A stretch of 64,000 nt of DNA. Origin: Methylobacterium longum. GTDB lineage: Bacteria; Pseudomonadota; Alphaproteobacteria; Rhizobiales; Beijerinckiaceae. The notes under the pieces were generated by a model. That model was not told the DNA's origin. It did not search any database and saw only the letters and a program-made list of their open reading frames with translations. Where the stretch lies: NCBI RefSeq assembly GCF_022179385.1, contig NZ_BPQS01000025.1, positions 1 through 64,000 on the forward strand, read 5' to 3'. The number at the start of each line of letters is the position of its first letter. Within the stretch, counting starts at the first letter, position 1. Both the position numbers and the translations under genes were made by a program. Shown in pieces: positions 1-17,013 of the stretch.

Positions 1-113
<113 letters not shown>

Positions 114-150
114 GATCCGGTTCGGCGCGCCGCGACGCGCCGCATCGTCG

Positions 151-190
151 ACGCCGGCCTCCGACTCGAGCGGGGGCCGGCGTTCTTTTT
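151..190 (+). terminator. Rho-independent terminator after tuf
   Basis: An 8-bp GC stem CGCCGGCC/GGCCGGCG (152-159 with 175-182) is followed directly by TTCTTTTT. This separates tuf from the tRNA-Trp gene. I see nothing else recognisable in the rest of the 114-436 gap. Confidence 0.8.
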
Positions 191-436
191 CCGGACGGAC
201 GTCGAGGCGCTTCCTGCGCGAGGCCCGTGGATCGGGTTCCGGCACGCACCACCGATCCACCCGCGTCCGCGTGCGGCGCCGGCGCAAGGCAGGGATCCGG
301 CGACGGGTACCGACAGGGGCGCCCCCGGATGCACGCCCAGGCGGCGTCCTCCCGTTGCCGGGCGACATCGCTTCCCGCACGCAACCCCAAGCAACCCCTT
401 GCAAGCCGGATCGCGATGAGGCATTGGGCGGTGCGC

Positions 437-514
437 TAGGAGTGTAGCTCAACTGGTCAGAGCGCCGGTCTCCAAAACCGGAGGTTGCGGGTTCGAGTCC
501 CTCCACTCCTGCCA
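437..514 (+). tRNA. trpT: tRNA-Trp (anticodon CCA)
   Basis: Full cloverleaf: acceptor AGGAGTG (437-443) pairs with CACTCCT (504-510). The anticodon stem CCGGT/ACCGG encloses loop CTCCAAA with anticodon CCA. The T loop is TTCGAGT, and CCA is encoded at 512-514. The T stem GCGGG/CCCTC has one C-T mismatch. Its place just before secE-nusG is the usual place for trpT. Confidence 0.95.
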
Positions 515-696
515 GACATTCAGCCCGATCCCGCGCGGCGGCCCGGTCGACAAGCCGGGGGAGTTGCGCTAGAGCGAGCCCAATCCGAGATCTGAAGCGA
601 CCGTCGGTGCGGACCCATCCGGGTCCTCGGCGCCGACATTCGCATTCCCGGACGCGGTCTCTGCCTCGGGGCCGAACACGCACAGACACTGGCGCC

Positions 697-993
697 ATGG
701 CATCGAACGAAGCGACCAAGAAGGTGGACCTGGTGCGCGGCGCGGCCCGCGGTCCCGCGAACCCGCCGCCGGCCCGGCCGGCCACGCCGGCCCGGGTGCC
801 GCAGAAGCGCGCCACCCCGGGCGAGTTCTTCGCGCAGGTTCGCGACGAGGCCCGCAAGGTCACGTGGCCCAGCCGTCGGGAGACCACCATCACGACCATC
901 ATGGTCTTCGTGATGGTCGTGGCCGCGAGCCTGTTCTTCACGGTGGTGGATCAGGCGCTGCGGTTCGTGGTCGGCCTCATCCTGGGCGTCTGA
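697..993 (+). CDS. secE: Preprotein translocase subunit SecE
   Basis: 98-residue small inner-membrane subunit of the SecYEG export channel. The conserved amphipathic segment appears as EFFAQVRDEARKVTWPSRRE (about residues 45-64) and is followed by one transmembrane helix (about residues 67-95), the single-span SecE form of most bacteria. The N-terminal 40 residues are Pro/Ala/Lys rich and variable. The ATG at 697 was chosen because upstream codons in the same frame give no family-like sequence. The position directly before nusG is the normal one. No strong Shine-Dalgarno sequence is visible. Confidence 0.95.
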   Translation: MASNEATKKVDLVRGAARGPANPPPARPATPARVPQKRATPGEFFAQVRDEARKVTWPSRRETTITTIMVFVMVVAASLFFTVVDQALRFVVGLILGV

Positions 994-1045
994 ATCGCGG
1001 GCGCCCGAGGGCGGCCCGCCGCCGATCGGGGAGGGCCCCGCGGAC

Positions 1046-1600
1046 TTGTCGGAGTTGAACGGAACCGTGTCGAAGCGCTGGTACATCGTCCACGCCTACT
1101 CGAACTTCGAGAACAAGGTCGCCCAGTCCATCAAGGATCAGGCGGCTCAGCGCGGGCTGACCGAGCTGTTCGACGAGGTGATGGTCCCGACCGAGAAGGT
1201 CGTGGAGGTGCGCCGCGGCCGGAAGGTCGATGCCGAGCGCAAGTTTTTCCCCGGCTACGTGCTGGTGAAGTGCGACCTGACCGACGAGGTCTATCACCTC
1301 ATCAAGAACACCCCGAAGGTCACGGGCTTTCTCGGCGCCGACAAGTCGAAGCCGGTGCCGATCCCCGACGCCGAGGCCGAGCGGATCAAGGGACAGGTCG
1401 CCGAGGGCGTCGACCGGCCCAAGCCCTCGGTGTCCTTCGAGATCGGTGAGACCGTCCGGGTCGCCGACGGCCCCTTCGCCAGCTTCAACGGCACCGTCGA
1501 GGAGATCGACGAGGCCCGCTCCCGCCTCAAGGTGGCCGTGTCGATCTTCGGCCGCGCCACCCCGGTGGAGCTCGAATACGCCCAGGTCGAGAAGGCCTGA
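1046..1600 (+). CDS. nusG: Transcription termination/antitermination factor NusG
   Basis: 184-residue elongation factor that binds the RNA polymerase clamp and, through its C-terminal KOW domain, Rho or ribosomal protein S10. The N-terminal NGN domain starts RWYIVHAYSNFENKVA, includes RKFFPGYVLVKCDL and ends near residue 120. The KOW domain is seen as VRVADGPFASFNGTVEEID. The start taken is TTG 1046 (MSELNGTVSK..), with GAGGG about 12 bases upstream. A GTG at 1067 (VSKRWYIV) is a real alternative, so the first seven residues are uncertain. Part of the secE-nusG unit, 52 bases after secE. Confidence 0.95.
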   Translation: MSELNGTVSKRWYIVHAYSNFENKVAQSIKDQAAQRGLTELFDEVMVPTEKVVEVRRGRKVDAERKFFPGYVLVKCDLTDEVYHLIKNTPKVTGFLGADKSKPVPIPDAEAERIKGQVAEGVDRPKPSVSFEIGETVRVADGPFASFNGTVEEIDEARSRLKVAVSIFGRATPVELEYAQVEKA

Positions 1601-1640
1601 GGCTCCGGGCTTCGGCGGCCGAGGGGCTGCCCCCACGTTC

Positions 1641-1663
1641 CGGCCGCCGCTGAGCGGCGGCCG
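1641..1663 (+). other. Strong hairpin between nusG and rplK
   Basis: CGGCCGCCG (1641-1649) pairs with CGGCGGCCG (1655-1663) around loop CTGAG. There is no clear U-tract after it, so it may be an intrinsic pause, an RNA processing site or a weak terminator. It lies in the 217-base gap before rplK, where an rplKA promoter would also be expected; no convincing -35/-10 pair was found. Confidence 0.4.
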
Positions 1664-1817
1664 TGACTTTGCCGCTCCCCCCTGAGGAAGCGGCATCATC
1701 CGCGGGAGAACCGCCCGGCCTCGCCTCCGGGATCCACGGCTCGCACCGCGACCTGCAACCGTCCGACCCGCCGCGCTTCAGGCCGCGTGGGGGCGGATTC
1801 TCATTGGGAGCAGTCCC

Positions 1818-2267
1818 ATGGCGAAGAAGATCACGGGCTACGTGAAGCTTCAGGTCCCGGCCGGCGCGGCGAACCCGTCGCCGCCGATCGGTCCCGCGCT
1901 CGGTCAGCGCGGCCTCAACATCATGGAATTCTGCAAGGCCTTCAACGCGAAGACGGCGCAGATGGAGAAGGGCACCCCGATCCCGGTGATCATCACCGCG
2001 TATCAGGACCGCTCCTTCACCTTCGAGATGAAGCAGCCCCCGGTCACCTTCTTCCTGAAGAAGGCCGTCGGCCTGAAGCTCGGCAAGAAGCCGGCCTCCG
2101 GCTCCAAGACCCCGGGCAAGGGCCCGACCGTCGGCAAGATCTCCGAGGCGCAGCTCCGCGAGATCGCCGAGAAGAAGATGCCCGACCTCAACTGCGACTC
2201 GATCGAGTCGGCCGTTGCCATGATCCGCGGCTCCGCCCGGGCCATGGGCCTCGAAGTCACGGCCTGA
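1818..2267 (+). CDS. rplK: 50S ribosomal protein L11
   Basis: 149 residues, a usual L11 length. L11 forms the GTPase-associated centre with 23S rRNA helices 43/44 and L10-L12. The N-terminal domain shows GYVKLQVPAGAANPSPPIGP, including the proline-rich hinge loop targeted by thiopeptides. The C-terminal RNA-binding domain includes PPVTFFLKKAVGLKLGKKPA and KKMPDLNC. ATG 1818 is preceded by TTGGGAGCAGTCCC, a good ribosome site. rplA follows 11 bases after the stop. Confidence 0.97.
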   Translation: MAKKITGYVKLQVPAGAANPSPPIGPALGQRGLNIMEFCKAFNAKTAQMEKGTPIPVIITAYQDRSFTFEMKQPPVTFFLKKAVGLKLGKKPASGSKTPGKGPTVGKISEAQLREIAEKKMPDLNCDSIESAVAMIRGSARAMGLEVTA

Positions 2268-2278
2268 GGGAGGACATC

Positions 2279-2977
<699 letters not shown>

Positions 2978-3004
2978 TACCGGGCGGATCGTCAGCCCTG
3001 CGGA

Positions 3005-3034
3005 GCGCCCGGCCGGAGACGGCCGGGCGTTTTC
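3005..3034 (+). terminator. Rho-independent terminator after rplA
   Basis: A 9-bp stem CGCCCGGCC/GGCCGGGCG with loop GGAGAC runs straight into TTTT. It ends the rplKA unit before hpnP. The remaining bases to 3382 contain no gene I can support, and no convincing promoter for hpnP. Confidence 0.8.
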
Positions 3035-3382
3035 CGTTGCGGGGATCTCGAAGGGCGGATGTCCCCCTCGACATCCTGGCGAACCGGGCTACGGCACGCC
3101 CGTCTCGGGTTTGGCGCGATCGTGCGCAGGGCCGAGGGCACCGCACCGGGGCCGGGGCCGATGGATTCCGGATCACCCTCGACGGCGCTCCACGCGTCCC
3201 GGCCGGGGCGCGGCGAATTATCCCTTGCGGTCCCGTTTGCGGACAGGAATGGGCGCAGCCGAGGCCGATCGCGGGCGCGGCCCGGAGGCAAGCGGCAATC
3301 GCGGCTCAGAACCTTCGTGCCTCACGCCATTCTCAACCGCGGAGGGGGCGCCAATCCGAATAGCTGTGCTAGATAGGCCGCC

Positions 3383-5026
3383 ATGCGATGCACCCTGACG
3401 GTCACCTCCAAGCGACGCATCCTGTGCGTCTTTCCCGCCTACACACCCTCCTTCGGGACATTCTCCCACGCCTACCCGCTGATGGGCGGCGTCAAGGCGT
3501 TCATGCCGCCGCAGGGGCTGCTGCTGATCGCGGCCTACATGCCGGAGACGTGGGAATGTCGGTTCGTCGATGAGAATATCCGCCGCGCCGGCCCGGCCGA
3601 TTTCGCCTGGGCGGACGCGGTCTTCGTCTCCGGGATGCACATCCAGGAACCGCAGATCCACGACATCCGCGACCGCGCCCGCGCGGCCGGCAAGGTCACG
3701 GTGCTGGGCGGGCCGTCCGTCTCGGGCGCCCCGGAGAAGTACGGCGATTTCGACTACCTCCACGTGGGCGAGATCGGCGACGCCACCGACCAGCTGGTCA
3801 CGCGCCTCGACGCCGACCTGACGCCACCGCCCGCCCAGGTGGTGCTAGAGACCAAGGAGCGCCTCGCACTCGCGGACTTCCCGGCCCCGGCCTACGAGGC
3901 GGCGCCGCTCAAGCGCTACCTGATCGGCTCCCTGCAATTCTCCTCGGGCTGCCCGTATCGCTGCGAGTTCTGCGACATCCCGCAGCTCTACGGGCGCCAG
4001 CCGCGGCTGAAGAGCCCCGAGCAGATGTGCGCCGAGCTCGACGCGATCATCAGCCAGCCGGGCCACCCGGCGGTGGTCTACTTCGTGGACGACAATTTCA
4101 TCGCCAACCGCAAGGCGACCCGCGAGATGCTGCCGCACCTGGTGGCGTGGCAGAAGAAGAACGATTACCCGCTCCAGTTCGCCTGCGAGGCGACGCTCAA
4201 CATGGCCAAGCAGCCCGAGATCCTCGAGCTGATGCGGCAGGCCAACTTCATGACGGTGTTCGTGGGGATCGAGACGCCGGAGACGGAGGCCCTCAAGGGC
4301 ATCGACAAGACCCACAACGCCGCCGTGCCCATGTACGAGGCCATCGAGACCCTCAATGCCTACGGGCTCGAGGTGACCTCGGGCATCATCCTGGGCCTCG
4401 ACTCCGACACCGACAAATCCGAGCAGAATCTGATCGACTTCATCGACCGCTCGGCCATCCCCGTGCTGACCATCAACCTGCTCCAGGCCCTGCCCAAGAC
4501 CCCGCTCTGGGATCGGCTGGAGCGGGAGGGACGGCTCCTGCACGACGCGAGCCTGGAGTCGAACGTCCTGTTCAAGCGCCCGCACGATTCGGTCGTGAAG
4601 AGCTGGCGCCGGGCGATCGCGCATGCCTACGAGCCGGACAAGATCTTCGAGCGCTTCAAGCACCAGTGCGCGGTGACCTATCCGAACCGCATCACCACGC
4701 CGACCGCCGGCAAGCTGACCTTCACCAACCTGCGGCGCGGGCTGATCCTCGGCTTCAACATCATCACGCGGGTCGGGATCTTCTCGGATTATCGCCGTCC
4801 GTTCTGGAGTGCGGCCGGCTACGCGCTGAAGCGCGGGCAGATTGAGGCGGTGTTCAACATGGGCTTCGTGGCCCATCACCTGATCCGCTTCACCCGCGAG
4901 GCCCTGCGCGGCGAGCACAACGCCTCCTTCTACGCCGCCAAGGCCGCGGAGGCGAAGGAGGCCCGCGACCGGAGCTGGTGGGAGGCGGCCCGTCGCAAGC
5001 TGGCGCCGGAGCGCGAGGCGGCCTAG
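3383..5026 (+). CDS. hpnP: Hopanoid C-2 methylase HpnP (B12-binding radical SAM)
   Basis: 547-residue class B radical SAM methyltransferase. HpnP adds the methyl group at C-2 of bacteriohopanepolyols, using cobalamin and S-adenosylmethionine. The N-terminal B12-binding domain (about 10-150) begins RRILCVFPAYTPSFGTFSHA and has VTVLGGPSVSG. The radical SAM cluster cysteines are C190, C194 and C197 in CPYRCEFCDIPQLYG, followed by VYFVDDNF. The family-like C-terminal part (FKHQCAVTYPNRI, FSDYRRPFW) is present. Similarity to HpnP was recognised from memory of the Rhodopseudomonas family, not by search. It lies between rplA and rplJ, where most bacteria have no gene. No clear ribosome site precedes ATG 3383. 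Both flanking ribosomal transcripts seem separate: a terminator lies upstream and a new promoter downstream. Confidence 0.85.
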   Translation: MRCTLTVTSKRRILCVFPAYTPSFGTFSHAYPLMGGVKAFMPPQGLLLIAAYMPETWECRFVDENIRRAGPADFAWADAVFVSGMHIQEPQIHDIRDRARAAGKVTVLGGPSVSGAPEKYGDFDYLHVGEIGDATDQLVTRLDADLTPPPAQVVLETKERLALADFPAPAYEAAPLKRYLIGSLQFSSGCPYRCEFCDIPQLYGRQPRLKSPEQMCAELDAIISQPGHPAVVYFVDDNFIANRKATREMLPHLVAWQKKNDYPLQFACEATLNMAKQPEILELMRQANFMTVFVGIETPETEALKGIDKTHNAAVPMYEAIETLNAYGLEVTSGIILGLDSDTDKSEQNLIDFIDRSAIPVLTINLLQALPKTPLWDRLEREGRLLHDASLESNVLFKRPHDSVVKSWRRAIAHAYEPDKIFERFKHQCAVTYPNRITTPTAGKLTFTNLRRGLILGFNIITRVGIFSDYRRPFWSAAGYALKRGQIEAVFNMGFVAHHLIRFTREALRGEHNASFYAAKAAEAKEARDRSWWEAARRKLAPEREAA

Positions 5027-5114
5027 CGGCGCCGGGCTGGACTCCGGGCCGACCATGGCCGGCTCGGCTCCGCCGCAAGCCCTTGCCTGCGGCGGAAAAG
5101 TCGCGCTTCGGCCC

Positions 5115-5143
5115 TTGGCAGGCGGCTTGCTAGGCTCTATACA
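5115..5143 (+). promoter_or_regulatory. Sigma70-type promoter for rplJL-rpoBC
   Basis: TTGGCA (5115-5120), 17-base spacer, TATACA (5138-5143): four or five of six matches in each hexamer with ideal spacing. It lies just after hpnP and about 415 bases before rplJ, so rplJL-rpoBC can be transcribed independently of rplKA. Inferred from sequence only. Confidence 0.6.
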
Positions 5144-5559
5144 CCGCGCCTCACGCATTTCATCGTCACTAAGGGAGACGGCCGATCGGCCGGTTTCCGT
5201 TCGAAATGTCGCCCGGGCAACCGGGAGGCAAAGGCTGGCAGGATCCGAGGGGCCACGAGCCCCGCGGAGCCTTGCCCGGCCATGTCCTGTCCGAGACTGC
5301 AGGTGCCGGTTCGCCGGCTTAATCCCCACCGCCTGCACAGACGGGGAAGACCGAATTTCGAAAAGCCTCGCCTCGGCCCTGGGTCGCGGAGGGGTATCGG
5401 TTTGAACCAACTCGCCCGAGGCGGCCTTCCGGGGCACGCGCGGGGACAGGGCCGCGAAGCGTCGTTCGGACGTTCACGGTCTCTAGGCCGAGAGAACGTC
5501 CGGGCGGCATGTGCAACCGGCGGGCCCGAATTCGGGTTCCGCCAACCGGAGAGAGCCCA
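5144..5559 (+). promoter_or_regulatory. Long 5' leader of rplJ, probable L10 autoregulatory region
   Basis: No gene is visible here. The region is rich in inverted repeats: the palindrome CGGCCGATCGGCCG (5179-5192), CCGGGCAA pairing with TTGCCCGG around 5215-5280, and CCGG-TTCG-CCGG near 5305-5316. In many bacteria L10(L12)4 binds a structured rplJ leader and represses translation. That this leader does the same is inference from position and structure; I could not match it to a covariance model. Confidence 0.5.
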
Positions 5560-6078
5560 GTGGACCGGACAGCTAAAGCTGATCTCGTCTCGACGCTCAA
5601 CGGCGTGTTCAATCAGAGCGCCGTCGTCGTCGTGGCCCACTACAAGGGCCTCACGGTCGCCGACATGCAGAAGCTGCGTTCGCAGATGAAGCAGGCCGGC
5701 GCCACCGTGAAGGTCGCCAAGAACAGCCTCGCCGGCATCGCACTCGATGGCACCGACGTCGCCTCCATCAAGCCGCTCCTAAAGGGCCCGACCCTGCTCG
5801 CCTATTCGGGCGATCCGGTCGCCGCCGCCAGGGTCGCGGTCGACTTCGCCAAGACGAACGACAAGCTCGTGATTCTTGGCGGCGCGATGGGTGCGACCGC
5901 CCTGAACCTGGACGGCGTGAAGGCCCTCGCCTCGCTCCCGTCCCTCGACGAACTGCGCGCCAAGATCGTGGGCCTCGTGCAGGCGCCCGCGACGAAGATC
6001 GCTCAGGTCGTCAATGCGCCGGCGGCCAAGCTCGCCCGCGTGTTCGGGGCCTATGCCACCAAGGACGAGGCCGCCTGA
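5560..6078 (+). CDS. rplJ: 50S ribosomal protein L10
   Basis: 172 residues, usual L10 length. L10 anchors the L7/L12 dimers to the ribosome stalk base. Visible family features: AKADLVSTLNGVFNQSAVVV at the N terminus, HYKGLTVADMQKLR, NSLAGIAL, GPTLLAYSGDP, and the Ala-rich C-terminal helix that binds L12. The GTG at 5560 (VDRTAKADLV) is chosen because GGAGAG sits 7 bases upstream and family homology begins there; the frame is open further upstream from 5509 but that part looks like leader. rplL follows 49 bases later. Confidence 0.96.
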   Translation: MDRTAKADLVSTLNGVFNQSAVVVVAHYKGLTVADMQKLRSQMKQAGATVKVAKNSLAGIALDGTDVASIKPLLKGPTLLAYSGDPVAAARVAVDFAKTNDKLVILGGAMGATALNLDGVKALASLPSLDELRAKIVGLVQAPATKIAQVVNAPAAKLARVFGAYATKDEAA

Positions 6079-6127
6079 GGCCCTTCAAAAATCACCCGTT
6101 CGAACCGATATCTGAGAGGAATTCAAA

Positions 6128-6505
6128 ATGGCTGATCTTGCCAAGCTCGTCGACGACCTGTCCTCGCTGACCGTGCTCGAGGCCGCTGACCTGGCCAAGA
6201 TGCTCGAAGAGAAGTGGGGCGTCTCGGCCGCCGCTGCCGTCGCCGTGGCCGCCGGCCCGGCCGCCGGTGGTGGCGCCGCCGCCGTCGAGGAGCAGACCGA
6301 GTTCACGGTCGTCCTCGCCGCCGCCGGCGACAAGAAGATCGAGGTCATCAAGGAGGTCCGCGCGATCACCGGGCTGGGCCTCAAGGAAGCCAAGGACCTC
6401 GTCGAGGGCGCGCCGAAGCCGGTCAAGGAAGGCGTCGCCAAGGACGAGGCCGAGAAGCTCAAGGCCCAGCTCGAGAAGGCTGGCGCCAAGATCGAGCTCA
6501 AGTAA
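6128..6505 (+). CDS. rplL: 50S ribosomal protein L7/L12
   Basis: 125 residues, acidic and Ala/Lys rich, the multi-copy stalk protein that recruits translation factors. The N-terminal dimerisation helices (ADLAKLVDDLSSLTVLEAAD) are followed by an Ala/Gly hinge (about 38-58). The C-terminal domain has EFTVVLAAAGDKKIEVIKEV, GLGLKEAKDLVEGAPKPVKE and the final GAKIELK. Start ATG 6128 has GAGAGGA 8 bases upstream. It is cotranscribed with rplJ. Confidence 0.97.
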   Translation: MADLAKLVDDLSSLTVLEAADLAKMLEEKWGVSAAAAVAVAAGPAAGGGAAAVEEQTEFTVVLAAAGDKKIEVIKEVRAITGLGLKEAKDLVEGAPKPVKEGVAKDEAEKLKAQLEKAGAKIELK

Positions 6506-6542
6506 GTCGACGATGGGCCGGTTCCGGCCCGTCAACTCACGG

Positions 6543-6600
6543 AGGCCCGCTTCGGGCCTGTCGTGACCGGAGCCCGCGGGTGTTGCGCCCGCGGGCTTTA
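6543..6600 (+). terminator. Two tandem hairpins after rplL (partial terminator/attenuator)
   Basis: AGGCCCG/CGGGCCT (6543-6549 with 6553-6559) and the 10-bp stem AGCCCGCGGG/CCCGCGGGCT (6571-6580 with 6588-6597), followed only by TTTA. In this operon class a leaky rplL-rpoB attenuator lowers rpoBC expression. The weak U-tract fits partial readthrough, but this is inference. Confidence 0.5.
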
Positions 6601-6750
6601 GGCCGCTTCGGCGGATGGTCCCGGAAGGGGCCGGCGAGAGATTCGGTTCGGTGGCGCGGCCCGGCGGGGCGCGCGTCGCGGCCCGGTGCGGGAGGTCCCT
6701 TTCGGGAACGCTTCCCCGGGCGAGAGGTACGCGGGTAGGAGCGAGGTCAC

Positions 6751-10875
<4,125 letters not shown>

Positions 10876-10893
10876 ATCTGAGAACCACACCTC

Positions 10894-10918
10894 CCGTGGC
10901 GGCTTCGGGCCGCCACGG
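10894..10918 (+). other. Hairpin between rpoB and rpoC
   Basis: A 10-bp stem CCGTGGCGGC/GCCGCCACGG (10894-10903 with 10909-10918) closes a TTCGG loop. There is no U-tract, so full termination is unlikely. It may stabilise the rpoB mRNA 3' end or serve as a processing site in the 173-base gap. Confidence 0.4.
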
Positions 10919-11048
10919 TCGAGCGGGGAGGGGAAGGGCCTTCCGGATTTGACGACGGTGAGCAGCGCCCGCGCGGGGCGCGGCGCCGGATCTTTTTCAG
11001 GACACGGTGGCCCGGCGCGGGGCTGTCGGCGTCAACAAGGAGCGGATC

Positions 11049-15260
<4,212 letters not shown>

Positions 15261-15285
15261 GGCAGGCGGCAGAACCAAAGGAGAG

Positions 15286-15311
15286 AGGGCGGCCTTCGGG
15301 CCGCCCTTTTT
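15286..15311 (+). terminator. Rho-independent terminator of rpoC
   Basis: A 9-bp stem AGGGCGGCC/GGCCGCCCT closed by a TTCG tetraloop and followed by TTTTT. A textbook strong terminator for the rplJL-rpoBC transcript. Confidence 0.9.
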
Positions 15312-15523
15312 CGTTCCCGGGGTACCTCGGCCACACGTCGCCCTCGGACCCGCCGGCATTCGCCCGCGGCCCGGGCGGGGGCGGTCGCTGGCACCACGAT
15401 CCCGCAGGATCTCGGCGCCTCCGCGATTCCGGATTCGGGCGCCGCTCCGCAGCGTCGGAACACCCCCTGACGAGGATGGAGGCTGTCCGCCGCCCGGCGC
15501 GGGACGGCGCCCACGCCGCCGGC

Positions 15524-15538
15524 TTAACCGGCCCTCAA
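15524..15538. promoter_or_regulatory. CtrA-like box upstream of the SleB hydrolase gene (candidate)
   Basis: TTAA-CCGGCCC-TCAA matches the alphaproteobacterial CtrA consensus TTAA-N7-TTAA with one mismatch, and is followed by CCAT as in TTAACCAT half-sites. It lies 71 bases before the cell-wall hydrolase start, in the otherwise featureless 15312-15608 gap. Candidate only. Confidence 0.3.
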
Positions 15539-15608
15539 CCATGTCGGGCGATAAATCCCGCACGGCCGCACAAAGACCCTGGAAACGGGGAGGCTGGGGT
15601 CGGTTCGG

Positions 15609-16796
15609 GTGCGTGAGTACGGGTCTGGCGTTGTGGGAACGAGACGAGGACGACGGGAATCGAGCCTGCGATGGCTCTCGGCGGCCATGACGCCCTGGAT
15701 GGTCGGGCTCGGCCTCCTAGTGTCGTTCACCGCGGATGCCGGGACGGAGAACGCCATCGGGTCGAGTCGCCGCGGCGTGATCGATGCCAACACGGTGCCG
15801 GCGCTGCCGCCCGGCACCCTCCTGATCGGTGCCGGCCTGCGCCGTCTCGGCGACGAGCCGCCCCAGGCGGAGTTCAAGACCGGCGCGCACGTGTTCCCCG
15901 TGGTCCAGCGGGCCGGCAAGGGCAACCCGACGCGGCCCCCGGCCGCGAGCTTCGCCCGCCGGGCCGCCGCCCTGCGCGAGTCCGGGGCCGCCCTTCTGTT
16001 CGGCGACGTGACCGGCAGCGTCAGCGGCGTGCTGACCCAGGGCTCGGCGGTCTGGGATCCGGATTCGGAGCCGGAGGCCGCCTTCGTGCCCGTCCCCGAT
16101 CTCGGCCTGACCACCGGCGCCGGCAGCGCCGCCTCCACGGGTGCGGGAACGGCCGATCTCACCGAGGACGGCGACCCCGCGCGCTTCGACGGCTCGACGC
16201 CGCCGGTGCCCCGGGCGGTCGCCCTGTCGTCCACCACTCCGGCACCCGCGGACGCGATCCCCGTGGAAGTCGCCGCGGCCAGCCTCGCGCTGCCCGATTT
16301 CGCGATCCGCACCGAGCGCCCGGACAGCGTCCAGCCGGTGCCGGAGGACGCGCGGCGGCGCTACGCCGACCTGATCGACCCGGAATCCCTCGACAAGGAG
16401 CAGCGCTGCCTGTCGGAGGCCGTCTATTTCGAGGCGCGCAGCGAGCCGGAGGCCGGTCAGGCCGCCGTCGCCCAGGTGGTGCTCAACCGCGTCAAGAGCG
16501 GCCTCTATCCGAGCAGCGTCTGCGGCGTCGTCTACCAGAACCGGCACCACTACATGGGCTGCCAATTCTCCTTCGCCTGTGAGGGCAAGTCGCTGCGCAT
16601 CACCGATGCCGGCGCCTGGGAATCGGCGACCCGCATCGCCCGCTCGGTGATCGAGGGCCGGACCTACCTCGCCGAGGTCGGCGCCGCGACCCACTACCAC
16701 GCCGACTACGTGCGGCCGGGCTGGTCACGCCGCCTGCGCAAGATGGACGTGATCGGCCGGCACATCTTCTACCAGCTGCGCGCCGGCCAGACCTGA
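15609..16796 (+). CDS. SleB-type cell wall hydrolase, exported
   Basis: 395 residues. The C-terminal third (about 275-392) is a cell-wall hydrolase SleB/Hydrolase_2 domain: CLSEAVYFEARSEPEAGQAA, VVLNRVKSGLYPSSVCGVV, CQFSFACEGKSL, and the final GATHYHADYV-like segment (AATHYHADYVRPGW). Such enzymes cleave peptidoglycan in spore formers; in alphaproteobacteria they probably act in cell-wall remodelling. The N terminus has one hydrophobic stretch (about 28-43), likely a signal or membrane anchor, then a long low-complexity linker. Start GTG 15609 is tentative; GTG 15633 is also possible. It stands alone, with a CtrA-like box upstream. Confidence 0.75.
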   Translation: MREYGSGVVGTRRGRRESSLRWLSAAMTPWMVGLGLLVSFTADAGTENAIGSSRRGVIDANTVPALPPGTLLIGAGLRRLGDEPPQAEFKTGAHVFPVVQRAGKGNPTRPPAASFARRAAALRESGAALLFGDVTGSVSGVLTQGSAVWDPDSEPEAAFVPVPDLGLTTGAGSAASTGAGTADLTEDGDPARFDGSTPPVPRAVALSSTTPAPADAIPVEVAAASLALPDFAIRTERPDSVQPVPEDARRRYADLIDPESLDKEQRCLSEAVYFEARSEPEAGQAAVAQVVLNRVKSGLYPSSVCGVVYQNRHHYMGCQFSFACEGKSLRITDAGAWESATRIARSVIEGRTYLAEVGAATHYHADYVRPGWSRRLRKMDVIGRHIFYQLRAGQT

Positions 16797-16944
16797 GACG
16801 ATGCAGACCGCGCCGGACTTCATAAGAGAGACTATCGTTAATCAGAACAATGCTACCTAGGTAGGCGACGACTAAGCAGTCGAAATCAAGGGTTAATTTT
16901 ACCTTCGTTCCCGATAATGCTTGCGAGTCGGGCAACGACTCTGG

Positions 16945-17007
16945 CCTCTGGTACGTCGAGACGAGCGCCGCCATCGCGACGCTTCTCGCTGTATCGCGTA
17001 CCAGAGG
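16945..17007 (+). promoter_or_regulatory. Long 5'-UTR hairpin covering the ribosome site of the next gene
   Basis: CCTCTGGTACG (16945-16955) is a perfect 11-base complement of CGTACCAGAGG (16997-17007). Inside it CGAGA+AGCG (16957-16967, two-base bulge) pairs with CGCTTCTCG (16980-16988). The right arm contains AGAGG of the Shine-Dalgarno for the ATG at 17014, so the folded RNA would hide it. This may be a translational switch or thermometer; the function is inference. The 16797-17013 gap also holds a 12-base palindrome CTACCTAGGTAG at 16853-16864. Confidence 0.5.
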
Positions 17008-17013
17008 ACTTCC

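Noticed and set aside
1787..2278. Extension of the rplA frame upstream through rplK
   Set aside because: Residues before 2279 are an out-of-frame reading of L11. The L1 start has a good ribosome site.
3361..3382. TGTGCTAGATA as an extended -10 for hpnP
   Set aside because: No -35 is found at the right distance, and it would give a nearly leaderless transcript. Too weak to list.
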